Below, piece after piece: positions 19,001-28,149 of a DNA stretch of 64,000 nucleotides. Every line of letters begins with the position of its first letter. Position 1 is the first letter of the stretch. The DNA comes from Marthasterias glacialis (taxonomy: Eukaryota; Echinodermata; Asteroidea; Forcipulatida; Asteriidae), in the NCBI GenBank assembly GCA_911728455.2, contig OU452225.1, forward strand, positions 23,346,495 through 23,410,494, read 5' to 3'. The notes under the pieces were generated by a model. It made no database searches and had not been told where the DNA came from. It saw only the letters and a list, made by a program, of their open reading frames with translations. The position numbers were made by a program, and so were the translations under genes.

Positions 19001-21820
19001 TGTGCATAACGAAACCAGCTGTCGTTAAGACATCCATGCGGCAATCATCTACGAATGAAAAAGAGTCTACACCGTCAAGTATCATCACACGAAAGGTAAG
19101 AAAGAACATATCAAATGAAACACCCTGCTGGGCCAACAGACAGGGAGATAAACAGCTACAAGTTAATTGACAGAAGATCTGGAATCAGCAGATCAGGGGT
19201 GGAATTCACAAAACTAGTCCAAACTTGGGACAAGTCCTAACTTATGACTAGTCCTGTAAGTCAGTACGAGTTACCTGTCCTAGCCCGAGATCAGACTAGT
19301 CCTAGCGTTTTGTGACATTCACCCCAGGTGAGGTGTTTTAGTTGGTATCTTGCCATGCCTTTCACCTCTGCGGACCCTCTCTTGAAACCCACCTCGGACT
19401 GAAACGCCACAAGTGGATTGGGTTTTCAGTCCGTACATGATCACATGGGTTTTTTCTATTTGGGGTTTTCCTCTTCCATTGAACATTTTTTCATTGGCAT
19501 AGCTACTCGGGAATGTTCAGACCTACAGGTTACAGTGCCTCTAGCTTTTGGGGATGACTTTGTTTCATTATCAGAAAACTTTTAACCCAAATTAAAATAA
19601 AAAGAAAGGTTGGTGTGTTGATGTTATTTATGCAAATTAAGAAATTCATTTTATTTTCTGACAAATATTTTTTGGGGATGTATTAACCAGTTCCTGCTAG
19701 GAATCTTCCATTTTTTTTTCCTGTCCAGCCTGACGGGATCAGTTCTTGGAATCGCTGGAATCTTTTTTCTTTGAGAGTACTGCTGGTTCAGAAACCTTGA
19801 TTTGACAAAGCCAAGAGAACAAAGATTCTCCTTGAAGCATTGGGATTTGAGATTTTTCAGTCAAGAAAATGTTTAATTCCCTCAATAAGAATTGCAAAAC
19901 ATCGGCTGTGAGCTACGGTCGAGGATTGGTCCTAAATCCGGAACCAAGGCTGGAAGCTCGGTTCACTCTGACTTACCTCCATTGAGCCGAAATACAATGA
20001 ATGATCAGTGGGGGAAGCCTCTCAATGTCTCGTAATCCTCTTCTTGGAACAAAAGGTCAAAAGGTCTGGTGTCTGGGATTACACGATAACCCTCGCATAA
20101 TAGCAGAAAATCTGCGAAATATTCAGCACCATCTGTCTCTTTGTGTGAAACAAAGCGTTGCATGGTTAGTGCATATGTAGCTGTGAAAAGTGGATCACTT
20201 GAAAGAATTTAATAAATCAAACAAGAAAACAATTTAAAAAAACCATGGTGATTATCCAGCCATGTTACACATACTCCGTGCACGCTCCGAAACAAAATGT
20301 CCGAGTGGCTTTGTTCCAGGCATCGAAATTTAACACAAAAATACAAAACTCCTATCACCCGTTTGCTGGCTTGGAAATACTAGCGTGTATACACTGGTTA
20401 CAATGTTTTTAATTTGATTTGCTCTGAAAAATGTAAACTATAAGGTGATAGAACACTACCAATGCAGGAAATGTTCACCGCATTTAAAATCATTAGAAAA
20501 TATTTTTGTTTGTTTATATCCTCCTCAAGGTTAAAGACTTTCTCAGCGATATTTTGAACCCCGACAAGTGCCCTTGGCTCCAGGGCATCAGGTTTCGTTT
20601 CTGCGTGCAGTGTCCCTGCAATGTAGAGGGGGCTCTTCACTTCCTGTCCCTCAACGATTGTTTGGAAAAACAGCGAATACGGTGTCCAATGCAACCAGAT
20701 GTGAGGATTGACCCATGTGGGTTCAAGGAGATGTTTGGTGGCTTGGACTTGCAGACGTCCCCCAACTGTGGTAACTCTACTCTTCAGTTGCTCCCTGTAT
20801 TCATCAAAATCAAACTATAGTTTTTAGTTGGTTTGATTGCCTCGACTTAGACACAATTTTGTAAAGCTGTTAAGCGGAAGATGTTGCTGATATCAAATAG
20901 CAAAATTGTACAGGGAACCTGTGGCAGCCATTAATACATTACATGGTTTTTCGCCTGGTAACTTCTTATAAGCACGGTTTTTCACATCTGTGTGCTTAAC
21001 TTCTTCAGGAAGTAGAGCAAAGGTACCAGACCTTGGTCAGGATCAAAAGTCCTCATATTTGGTTATTGAAATATCATAATAGACTGTGCAGGTCTCGCAC
21101 GTATCGAAAATGAGAAAGTAATTCGAAAGAAGACTATATTTTTTTATGAAATCAAAATCTTTCTTTTTTAAATTTTATCTATACAAAGTTCTTGAAAATA
21201 AAAATACTCCTACCAACTTTTCATAAAAACTTTTGAATATTTAATGTAATTCAAATAATTAACATTAAAGTTGGGACCAAGATGCTTATTCGACTTCAAT
21301 GATTCTAGACTACATGCAGTAGGAATTACGAATTGTCTCTGTGAAGTACCTGTCCTTTATTGCAAAGATGCCTTCTGTTCAGTTATTTGGCACAATATTT
21401 GACAGGAATGACCTCCAAATAAAACATACTTTGTTGAGTTTTGTTACGAATATAAAAAACAAGGGGGACAAACTCCCCCCCCCCCCCCCCACTGTTCAGT
21501 ACGGTTCAGTGAAATAACTTGAATTAATTTTGTCTGTGCCAGATTTGCATGTGATGAGTGAAAAGCATCTGAGGCAAGTCGCCAAGAGGCTTGGGCCAGA
21601 ATGGGAGCAGCTCGCTGTGTTACTTGGCTTCAAGACGGCAGATCTCTACCGCTTCAAGAATGACAACCATGGAACGGACGGCCAGATCTTCGGCATGCTG
21701 GTGGCTTGGTCACAGCGAGAAGGGGGAGATGGGAGACAGAATGCCAAGACCCTTGGAGAGGCTCTGGGTCAGTGTGGACGCAGGGACGTGAAGGAGGAAT
21801 TGCTAGATCCCTACGTGTAG
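6563..21820 (+). CDS. NHR-Roc-COR-Death protein (ROCO-family GTPase), whole gene
   Basis: Fifteen exons: 6563-7086 (ATG at 6612), 8049-8220, 9367-9464, 10521-10609, 11849-11935, 12238-12396, 13355-13472, 14115-14246, 14383-14595, 15917-16117, 17047-17209, 17749-17906, 19000-19095, 20530-20770 and 21543-21820. All junctions keep phase except inside 13355-13472, where one extra A must be ignored. The product is about 892 residues. An N-terminal NHR (1-158) precedes a Roc GTPase with Walker A GQEGVGKTS (199-207), G3 DISGH (266-270) and degenerate G4 SHRN (345-348). A COR dimerisation region (about 400-800) and a C-terminal Death domain (801-892) follow. ROCO proteins are GTP-regulated dimers; Death domains assemble signalling complexes; NHR mediates protein binding. 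The combination suggests a cytoplasmic scaffold GTPase in death or immune signalling, which is inference. I recognise the domains but have no gene name. The start has a good context (A at -3, G at +4) and an in-frame TGA at 6597 excludes anything upstream. Confidence 0.85.
7627..7930. mobile_element. MITE in ROCO intron 1
   Basis: The terminal inverted repeats read gtgtacacccatttcagact on the left and the mirror ending ggcgccagcctgaaacaggtgtaag-like on the right. The match continues inward through gccgaatcaaa / tttggttcggc. No coding capacity. Confidence 0.75.
8049..13472 (+). CDS. ROCO gene exons 2-7: Roc GTPase domain
   Basis: The exons are 8049-8220, 9367-9464, 10521-10609, 11849-11935, 12238-12396 and 13355-13472. 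Walker A is VVGQEGVGKTSLIRKLTG. The switch I area is DPREPRTKGI, with the Thr and the following Gly-Ile typical of Roc. G3 is NIQDISGHDRFFLASQ. A hydrophobic strand IILLVFNLEHD follows. G4 reads IIIIGSHRNSLG, where family members usually have (T/S)HxD. The last exon encodes QKFARIKTAVMEA and HVVTQYFAIE, the Roc-COR linker, and holds the frameshift described separately. Confidence 0.85.
8339..9045. mobile_element. piggyBac-type non-autonomous element, copy 1
   Basis: It is bounded by TTAA at 8339-8342 and 9042-9045. The left end reads cccctttccttaccataggt; the right end ends gaaagggttaa. The interior is homologous to 61754-62695, sharing ttcttacacaa, aaatgtccaagttcttgg and ggatctttccactcc. Near the right end, about 48 bases around agtcgccattggggctcaag are repeated in tandem about two and a half times (8928-9034). 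Confidence 0.65.
9046..10004. other. Intron sequence and ROCO exon 3
   Basis: Apart from the ROCO exon at 9367-9464, nothing recognisable is seen. The long minus-strand frames at 9617-10199 are composition artefacts running across an A tract and the hairpin that follows. Confidence 0.4.
10005..10072. repeat. Hairpin with ggcttcgcctcgg loop
   Basis: The arms gagggggccgatggcaccca and the mirror gggtgccatctgccccctcg face each other across cggcttcgcctc. The loop core is shared with other hairpins in the window. Confidence 0.75.
10124..10291 (+). repeat. Family B repeat, diverged copy
   Basis: The segment runs from about cctcaggcctcaaatt to gcgaagttcaaggcctg, with the family B interior features (cagtgcttttgccatggtgc, ttccaatacaagtttacatt, gtgcccttt). 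It is diverged from the better copies at 11157, 18180 and 27262. Confidence 0.5.
10779..10925. mobile_element. MITE family D
   Basis: Inverted ends atgggagactttggaacgct and the mirror at 10906-10925 enclose long matching arms containing ggtggcagcagacttacc and its reverse complement. A related copy is at 14988-15124. Confidence 0.8.
11157..11318 (+). repeat. Family B repeat
   Basis: Begins aggcctgatacttcacagag and ends cagtatcaggcct, so the very ends are short inverted repeats. The interior reads ggcaactgaggcaatcgcct and ttggtgccccttgaaatgtt. It has close relatives at 18180, 27262, 32586 (reverse) and 50937. Confidence 0.7.
11385..11690 (+). mobile_element. tRNA-derived SINE
   Basis: The head is tRNA-like, with A-box-like gcgtaaagcgctcgcctctc and B box ggttcgagtcc. 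A body with ccaggccatctggttttcct follows, and the tail is attattattat. No intact cloverleaf with an anticodon stem is convincing, so it is called a SINE rather than a tRNA gene. Confidence 0.65.
13355..13472 (+). pseudogene. ROCO exon 7 with +1 frameshift
   Basis: Acceptor ttaacag and donor GAG|gtatta frame an exon of 118 bases, although both neighbouring junctions are phase 0. Reading from the acceptor gives QKFARIKTAVMEA ... QYFAIE and then runs into TGA at 13463. From the donor backwards the frame reads SLEDTDDTE, which continues naturally into MVALRQLVW of the next exon. Removing one A from the run of four at 13440-13443 unites the two. The cause is either an assembly or sequencing error in a homopolymer or a true inactivating allele; the rest of the gene looks intact. 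Confidence 0.7.
13555..13835 (-). mobile_element. SINE, minus orientation
   Basis: Closely parallels the SINE at 49190-49507. Shared pieces include gaagcctgaggaaacctgta, gaaccagaaacacc, taatgtcccatcc and gtaaagtgtcttgctcaag. The tRNA-like head at the right end is degraded here. Confidence 0.65.
14115..20770 (+). CDS. ROCO gene exons 8-14: COR domain
   Basis: The exons are 14115-14246, 14383-14595, 15917-16117, 17047-17209, 17749-17906, 19000-19095 and 20530-20770. Typical COR features are PIGQEIPLKWLQFD, the FNLMLQIHQDLGHIYCL helix, VIFMDLNWLVEVLTRFL, LKSWKRLKEECILEESLI, then DAVFDRIVVRILRW and RGIRFFFDVDHEV of the second COR half. Residues 689-720 (exon 13) are a Ser/Thr-rich linker. Exon 14 is cysteine-rich (FCVQCPC, a later CL, RCP, PCG and NC). 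It ends at donor TGTG|gtaact, phase 1, which fits the Death exon. Confidence 0.85.
14988..15124. mobile_element. MITE family D, second copy
   Basis: Shares ggtggcagcagaggaatgg, tagttttgagcatgc and gatttacctggtatgtctgc with 10779-10925. The left arm is partly degraded, so the hairpin is weaker. Confidence 0.7.
15150..15265 (-). mobile_element. SINE head remnant
   Basis: On the minus strand it shows a B box (ggttcgaatcc) and an A-box-like ctctcatcagtgctctaaaa region. The motif tgataagcactgtacactcg recurs in the SINE remnant near 23230. Confidence 0.5.
15310..15757. mobile_element. MITE family E, long copy
   Basis: The ends are atagactgatccattaagcc on the left and the mirror ggcggggctcaatgattcgg followed by tctat on the right. 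The copy at 25266-25533 shares the ends and the gaccaatcacagcc segment. Confidence 0.75.
16253..16831. mobile_element. Palindromic element built of TTCGAANGAAA units
   Basis: The outermost inverted repeats are gcttttaaagggacataggt and its mirror, 20 or more bases. Inside, more than a dozen loosely repeated units like ttcgaatgaaaaaaatctgc run in one sense on the left and as reverse complements on the right. A central segment (16510-16680) contains a second inverted pair around catagaca / tgtctatg. It sits in ROCO intron 10. Confidence 0.75.
18180..18352 (+). repeat. Family B repeat
   Basis: A well-kept copy: ggcctgatacttcacggagg, ggtcattgccttggtgccct, ccttgccctttcaggaacaa, ending caatcaggct. 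Confidence 0.75.
18412..18850 (+). repeat. Family C repeat, 3' part
   Basis: Contains tgcaaaacattggctgttac, actctgacttacctccattc, cctcttggaacaaaaggaca and ggcttccatttccaagcagg. It is homologous to the second half of the elements at 19683-20330 and 53717-54345. Confidence 0.7.
19197..19325. mobile_element. MITE family F
   Basis: The terminal inverted repeats ggggtggaattcacaaaact and the mirror gttttgtgacattcacccc surround repeated gactagtcct / aggactagtc motifs. A second copy is at 30073-30190. Confidence 0.75.
19683..20330 (+). repeat. Family C repeat, near full length
   Basis: The 5' half has ccagcctgacgggatcagtt and ctttgagagtactgctggtt; the 3' half has actctgacttacctccattg and cctcttcttggaacaaaagg. 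The same order of parts occurs at 53717-54345, which defines an element of about 630 bp. No transposase-like reading frame is seen. Confidence 0.7.
21543..21820 (+). CDS. ROCO gene exon 15: Death domain
   Basis: The acceptor tgtgccag ends at 21542; a C run of about 18 lies some 50 bases upstream. G plus AT gives Asp801. The core pattern is typical of a Death domain: LRQVAKRLGPEWEQLAVLLG, then ADLYRFKND, then GMLVAWSQREG and TLGEALGQCGRRDVKEEL, with stop TAG at 21818-21820. Such six-helix domains form homotypic complexes. Its position at the C-terminus resembles DAPK1, which also couples a ROCO module to a Death domain. Confidence 0.9.
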
Positions 21821-21971
21821 TTTTGAATGCTTTAAAACCGTTTTCACACTGCAGTGCCAAGTTCTGCAAAAATGTAGAACCCACTGGACATTCCTTGGGA
21901 ATTTAACCTCAACTCCCTGCATTTTTATCTCACTTGGTGCTTTCCTATAGAGGGAATTAACTCTAAAGTAT

Positions 21972-22329
21972 GTTAAAGCCCCAGCTGTGAAACTGACTTT
22001 AAAAGCTTCCATTCTTTGCACAAATCAAGATATTTGTAATAAAACCAACCTGTGAAAATGTCAGCTCATTTCATTGTTTCATTTTCAAGAAAACGGAAAG
22101 ATGCATTCAGCATATTTGTACGCATTCCTATAGGCAGAGTTTTCGTTTACCAAGATGAAGACTAATTTTGGATCTTATTTCATTTATTATTCAAAAACGA
22201 TAACACTTCAGGTAGAAATATTTCAAGGAAAGTTTTCTACCATCATTATCTTTATAACATGTAAGGTGTGTGTAAATCTGTGAACATTAATGGGTTTTTT
22301 TCTTACCATTGTTGAGCTGGGGCTTTAAA
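21972..22329 (+). mobile_element. MITE family A, full copy
   Basis: Ends ttaaagccccagctgtga and the mirror ttgttgagctggggctttaa. The interior contains cattcctataggcagagttt and aacgataacacttcaggtag. It lies in the ROCO 3' flank. Confidence 0.8.
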
Positions 22330-22769
22330 TGCGAGTTTGTATTAGTACTAGTTACATTTAAAGAGATTAAAAAGTATGTTAATCCTGAGTTTATAGCAGT
22401 ACTATATTAAAAGTATTCAAAAGATTAAAACGAGAAATAAAAACCAAAAATAGAGTGTATTTCAACTTGATCAGGTATACTAGATGTAATGATAACCTCA
22501 GAACAGTCATTCACTTCAATTCAAGTTAATTTATTGTTTGAAAAATAAAACTGGACTAAAGTACAAAGACTATAAAGCCAACTTTACAAAGATAGCAAGT
22601 TACAGCTGAAATGAATGTTAAGAATATGTTTATAATCCATATAAAGTACACACAGAGTGACATAAAAAAGGAATTCCTGTAGATAAATCAATACATAATA
22701 GAAACAGTTCAAAGACAGGCAGGCAGCGAAGTTTCAGAATCATTCTCTGTCTGTTACCTTTTAAGCCTT

Positions 22770-23280
22770 GTGTCATGGCCGAGGGGTCTAGTGCATTCCA
22801 CTTGAGTTCAATGGCTGTGGGTTCAATTTCCAGTCGTGACGCTTATGCCCTTGAGCAAGACACTTAACCATAATTGCTTCTTTCACCCAGGTATATAAAT
22901 GGGAACCTGCAAGGGCTGAGATGGTATTGTGTTGGATTAACCCCTTAACGCTAATATAAGCAGCTTGAGGTTGTAGGGAAGGTTTAAGGAAGGTTTTTTT
23001 TTTACTGATACATTAATGTGTGTTATGCACTGTATACTCCCCCGAGTGCTGTGACCCCCACCATTCTAGAGCAGATGTCTTGCCAACTAGACTACCGAGA
23101 TTGCCCAGCAGCTACAGGCGGTTCGAATCCTATTAGCAGCGGGTACCGCAACCATTATAATAGATGTTAATTTTTGCATCGGGTATAAAGATTATTGTTT
23201 GTGTTTTTTTCCCATACACCGATGTGTGTTAAGCACTGTATATTCGGTAATTTCCCGAGTTCTGTGAAGTTGCAAAGCGC
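22770..23280 (+). mobile_element. Two degraded SINE pieces
   Basis: The first (22770-22990) keeps gtcatggccgaggggtct (A box) and ccttgagcaagacacttaac. The second (23010-23280) contains tRNA-like ggcggttcgaatcctatt and two copies of the motif gtgtgttaagcactgtat (one with gtgtgttatgcactgtat). Confidence 0.6.
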
Positions 23281-24540
23281 CTTGATCTAGTTCCTAGGAT
23301 ATAGAACATTTAGAGTAGGACAGTATAGAACCCAGTACTATATTAACATCAAGGTCTTGACCTCTAACCTTTTAGTCATGGTCTTTGACTTCTGGGTGTT
23401 GGTCTTTAACCTTTAAATCCATTTTCTTGAATTTCTAGATCTTTCTTTGGCTCCCATTTTGGACTTCTAATGTGTAGACTATAACACTTTATGTAATGAC
23501 TTTTCACAGTGTCCATTTTTAACCAGATGTGCAATGTAAATCTTTTTCTTTTATCTTGCCATTTCAAAGCAATGTTTAATGTAGCCCTTTAACTTTATCA
23601 TCAAAAGTGCAATTTTTCCTGAAAGTATTTTAACAACTCTTGAAGATCAGTGTAGTCCACAATTTAATCATTTTAAACTATGTGTATTTTGTAAAGTGTT
23701 TGTGTGCATTGTTATGTCAGAGTTCCAGGCAAACATCATTATTCAAATGTGACAAAAATAAAATCTTTAAAAAGAGCTACCATGCCAATTAATGACATTT
23801 TCTTTTTATTATTTCAAATGCATGAGTTCAGTACTAAATCATTAAAAATTGTAATTTAAGAATGTGTTTGCTCGTGTGAGGTGATTTTATGTCAATATAT
23901 AGAAATAATGGGTGTTTTCTGAATGAATTAAACTTTTGTTTGTTTTTCTGTGGTACTTGAGACATGAATTAGTGTTAAAGTTTTTATTGCAACGTTATTG
24001 CTGATTTGTAATCTTTAGTTGTGGCCATTTTCTTGAACCTACTAAGCATATTAATTTGCTCAGTGAACAAATTTGTTAATTGGTAATTCAGCCCGAATTC
24101 ATTCTGCTGCAATTGAATATGAATAGTTTAATGGCATTGTTTGCAAGCCAAAAATATAAATGAGTAGAATGTTTTACATTTTTCTAACAGCTCGGAAATC
24201 TGGGCCTTTTAAAAATCTTCATAACTGTGTAAATCAATGGTAGGGTATATGACAGTGCAAAATACGAAAAAAGAGGCTGTTTTGCAAAAGAAGTAAGACT
24301 GGCTCAGCATTTCATTTGTGAAACCCACACTGTGTCTGATTATCTCCATGGCCAGATGAAGTTGGTCAATTCAAAACGAAGTCACAAAAGTTTGGGCTGA
24401 AATTCTTGACCCGTTAACTACCAACAATGGATTTTTGTTCAATTTCTACATTGTTCACGTCGGAGTCATACACTGCTTGTATTGTCCGATTTTCAACTTG
24501 CCCAAAGTGTTTATGTTATAGCTTAATTGTTTTGTAAACA
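23281..24540. other. AT-rich intergenic DNA
   Basis: No coding or structured element is seen. An AATAAA at 23757-23762 is a possible distal polyadenylation signal for the ROCO gene. A closer AATAAA is at 22038, within the family A MITE. Confidence 0.4.
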
Positions 24541-24823
24541 AACTTCCGGCCTGTGCCGCGCCGCCACCGGCAGCAGCACAAGGAACCAAAGGCAATTTTG
24601 TGTATGTGGCGGGTACCTGATCCCCACAACGTACATTTCACACGCTTTAGATAGATACACAGCGTGGTGATGAAATCGGTACCAGGTTTTCGCACGTTAT
24701 GCGTATAATCAGTACGATTGATGAGATGTATAAACAGAGTCGACCGAAATTACGATCACATTCTGAGGCGAATTTTCAACCTTTTTAATCACTACTGGAG
24801 TCTGTGGAGTGGGTGGTTTACAG
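24540..24823 (+). promoter_or_regulatory. Candidate promoter / non-coding first exon for POMGNT1
   Basis: CpG dinucleotides are denser here than in the flanks (ccgcgccgccaccggcagca). The stretch ends in an attractive donor, tttacag|gtaattg, at 24823/24824. It lies upstream of the POMGNT1 start exon, which itself begins at an acceptor and so requires an upstream exon. Assignment is inference; the CpG-rich tail to about 25020 could also belong. Confidence 0.3.
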
Positions 24824-25265
24824 GTAATTGATTTGTTATTAATTTAAGTGTAGGAATCGGATAGATTATTTTCTGTATTGACATTTAAACAAACGCCAAA
24901 ACGTTGCTACTTCGGCGACCCAGTTCGATACACGATTCACGAGCCGTTCGGCAGGTCTGGGTGGGCTTGTGATTGATACGACAACCGTGTCGACCCGGCC
25001 CCGTGCCCGTTGAGGATCTGTGGTTGACGCAGTGTAGACACTTTTCGGCCGTCTTCCGTCTTACTAACTCGACCTTTAACCTACCTACATCAAATCACGG
25101 TGATCAAGAGGGCTTACACAGTCAGAAAATGCAGCCTTCTGCTAAAAATATCAGAAGACCAACTGACTATGTTGTTTACTGGTCATACTGATGCAGTGAT
25201 GGTAATTGTTGCTGATGTCAATATTAATATTAATTATAATATTATATTATTTTATAATTTATAAT

Positions 25266-25533
25266 ATAGACCGATCCATTTTAGCCCCGCTACTTACATA
25301 TTGACCAATCACAGCCGTGGCTATGCCACCAAAATTCCGACAAAAGTCAGACACGATAAAATCCCACTGGAAAATCAAAATGTTTGTGCAAACTTACTGG
25401 GCGCAAACTTGTCTTGCAGTGTTGCATTGAAGAGATGCACATTTTGCTGCCTAAGTCATGTAAGTGTACAGTGGTGTAGCCAGTGCTGTGATTGGTCAAT
25501 ATGTTGGGCAGCGCTTAATGGATCAGTATATTA
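25266..25533. mobile_element. MITE family E, short copy
   Basis: Ends atagaccgatccattttagc and the mirror gcgcttaatggatcagtata, with subterminal ttgaccaatcacagccgtgg and its reverse complement. Shorter than the copy at 15310-15757. Confidence 0.75.
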
Positions 25534-25596
25534 GACAGCATGAAGTTTTTTAAAACCATTTGAAGAAATAAATTATAATAATAATGTTACGCTAGA

Positions 25597-25685
25597 CTGG
25601 GGCGCTGTTGAGATTTTTGACATTATTGGTCATGCTAGTACGACCGATAATGTCAAAAATCTCAAAAAAGGAGTTCGGCGCCCCA
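25597..25685. repeat. Fold-back element, 89 bp
   Basis: ctggggcgctgttgagattt and its mirror aaaatctc ... cggcgccccag, with a perfect inner pair gagatttttgacattat / ataatgtcaaaaatctc, separated by a loop of about 15 bases. Confidence 0.85.
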
Positions 25686-25979
25686 GTTACTCAACTTACT
25701 GGGTCTAATGTTACCCTAATTTTGTTGTCCGTGTAATTAATTTAGTTTGGAAAAGTAGAGTTTCCTGCAAAATTTCAGATCTTTGCAGTAGCTATAGGCT
25801 TACAAGCCGGGGAGGGGGGGGGGGGGCTGAGTGATTCAGGTACAACCACAATGACAGAAACAGCGGGCCAAACCCCTTCTCTTAGCGGTAAGTGTACTGG
25901 GTTCTTTTACAACATTAATACTAATAGTATTTAAATCAACACATGGGACCTACAGTTTTTTATCCCATCCTGAAGGATG

Positions 25980-26673
25980 TTCCGTCCCAACTTGAGAATT
26001 GCCCCAACTATAGTTGGGACTGGTCCCAACTTGAGTGTTACAGTTTGGGCGTCCCAACTACAGTTGGGATCGCAGTAAATACAGAGTACCATTGGAGCCA
26101 GTACTATACTATGTGGACATGGAGGTAAAATTAGCGATGCCCCCCCTGCCCCCCCCCCCCCCCCGCCCCCCCCACACACACACAGAATGTGATATGTCCG
26201 CACAACACAATACTGAAAGTGTTAATAATGACAATGTTCATTTCTTCAATTTTTTTTACGAAATAAGAATAAAAAAATAAAAAAATATTGAAGTTATTAA
26301 GACCACTTTATTTTAGTACTTGATAACATTTGAGACGAATTAGAATTTTGGTTTCCGAGAGAAGAGAAATTAAATCCGAACTTTGGAAACTGAAAACGTC
26401 ACCTGTCATATGTGTCTGCCGTCAGAACCCTCTAAAAAATGACACTTGTAACCCACATGTTCTGTACATCATTAATTATGATGAGTTAGCGGCCCAGAGG
26501 ACCGATAACTATCAACCGAAGGGCCTTTTCCAAACCTCGCCTTTGCCAGCGGCTCCGCTTTCGTGTAGAGCTGCGTGGGTGATCCCAACTATAGTCGGGG
26601 CGCCCCAACTATAACACTCAAGTTGGGACCAGTCCCAACTATAGTTGGTGCGATTGTCAAGTTGGGACGGAAC
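25980..26673. repeat. Inverted arms made of CCCAACTATAGTTGGG units
   Basis: The left arm 25980-26072 and the right arm 26581-26673 are reverse complements with only scattered mismatches. Each arm contains self-palindromic units such as ccaactatagttgg and several cccaacttgag / ctcaagttggg pieces. About 500 bp of unrelated sequence, including a C run at 26142-26170, lies between. Confidence 0.85.
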
Positions 26674-26689
26674 AACGACGAAGCAATTG

Positions 26690-26790
26690 AATAAGTGTCT
26701 TGCTTAAGGACACAAGTATTAAGAGCAGGACTGAAACCAACACTCTACTGATCAGAAACACCAGAGCTTGATATGAGTCCGCAGCTCTTA
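26690..26790 (-). mobile_element. SINE head fragment
   Basis: On the minus strand it reads gactcatatcaagctctggt, gtttctgatcagtagagtgt and ccttaagcaagacactta, as in the SINE at 32868. Confidence 0.55.
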
Positions 26791-27261
26791 ACTCCCACTG
26801 CCCCCCTCCCCAATAAAAAAGTTGAGGGGAAAACTCAAGCAAAGCAAGTAAAAATAACCTTTCTAAAAAAAAAACTTTATTAGAAAATAGTGTTTTTACC
26901 TGTGTAACATACAGTATAGGTTCCTCGAAAATTTCCAAGACTTGCTGGAACTGTCCTTACTGGCTTTATTCAGCCACTAAAAGATCTCTGGTACAAAGTC
27001 TGAAATCGTTTTCACAGATTTCAAGAAAGAAAAGCCTCGATTATGCAACAATCATCATGTACCATGCTACCCATTAAACTATGGAGGACGTCGTGTTTGT
27101 TTACATTTAATACCCACTACAGGTCACATGACTTGGGTCATGCAATTGGTCTATTAGTAAACAATGACCACAGTGAGTCAAGTCAGGTCAGGTTAAAAAC
27201 AGTTTAAATATAAGAATCTTCACATTGTATGCTACATTTTAATAGACTGTTTTATAAATGT

Positions 27262-27436
27262 AGGCCTGATACTTCACAAAAGCAACAGAGGCAATTGCCT
27301 TCGTTGCCCCCGGTCATTGCCTTGGTGCTATTGAAATGTTCCATAAGAAATTTACAATTTACTCATAGAGGTGCCCTTTATTAAGAAGAAAGTGCCTTGG
27401 TGCCCTTGCCCTTTCAAGAACAAAGCAATCAGGCCT
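27262..27436 (+). repeat. Family B repeat
   Basis: Runs from aggcctgatacttcacaaaa to agcaatcaggcct and is very like 18180-18352. Confidence 0.75.
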
Positions 27437-28149
27437 GCAAATGTAGGGCCTCTACGCAGTTCATGTACAGCCCATTTAAAGACACCACGCTTTTAGATGA
27501 AATTTTAAATTTTGTTTGAAGTCATTTAACTAACTTACATTTAACCCAACTCAATTTGCTTAAAACCAGTAAAAAGCTTCTGAACTTTAGCCTGATGAAG
27601 AACAGGATTCCTAGTTAGTCGGGTAGATTTGTGATTGGGCCATGACATCATGAAGTATTCCAAAAGTGAAAACTGAGTAGCAACCATGGACCATGTTGTT
27701 TTGCAAACTACATGTACAGTTAGGGGGAAGTATTTGATCACCCGCCAATTACAAAGAGTCTTGGTCTACGCAGGCCACTAAACTGGGGAAACAGTGTCCT
27801 TAGTGTGTAATGATGTAATTCCTTCTTGAGTTAGCAGGTCAAGTGTTGAAACCGAGAATTTAAACAGTTTCAGTTTTGTATTGAGAGAAATACACAAGAG
27901 TATTGTTTCTGGTGATGGGTGCCATCTGTTTAGAGACCAACTCTGATGTCAAAAATGCTTTGTCCTGTCAGGAAAATATTTTATGTATTGCCACGAATAC
28001 AGTATTATGCCCCAAGCCCCAAATGGATTATTGTCCCAAGTAAGGACCATGTAACGTTTGACATCACATGTTTACGAAGAAAGAGTCCTTCAGGCTGGAT
28101 TTGTAGACAGTTCAATGGAAGAAAACATAAAACCTTACATTCCTTGAAA

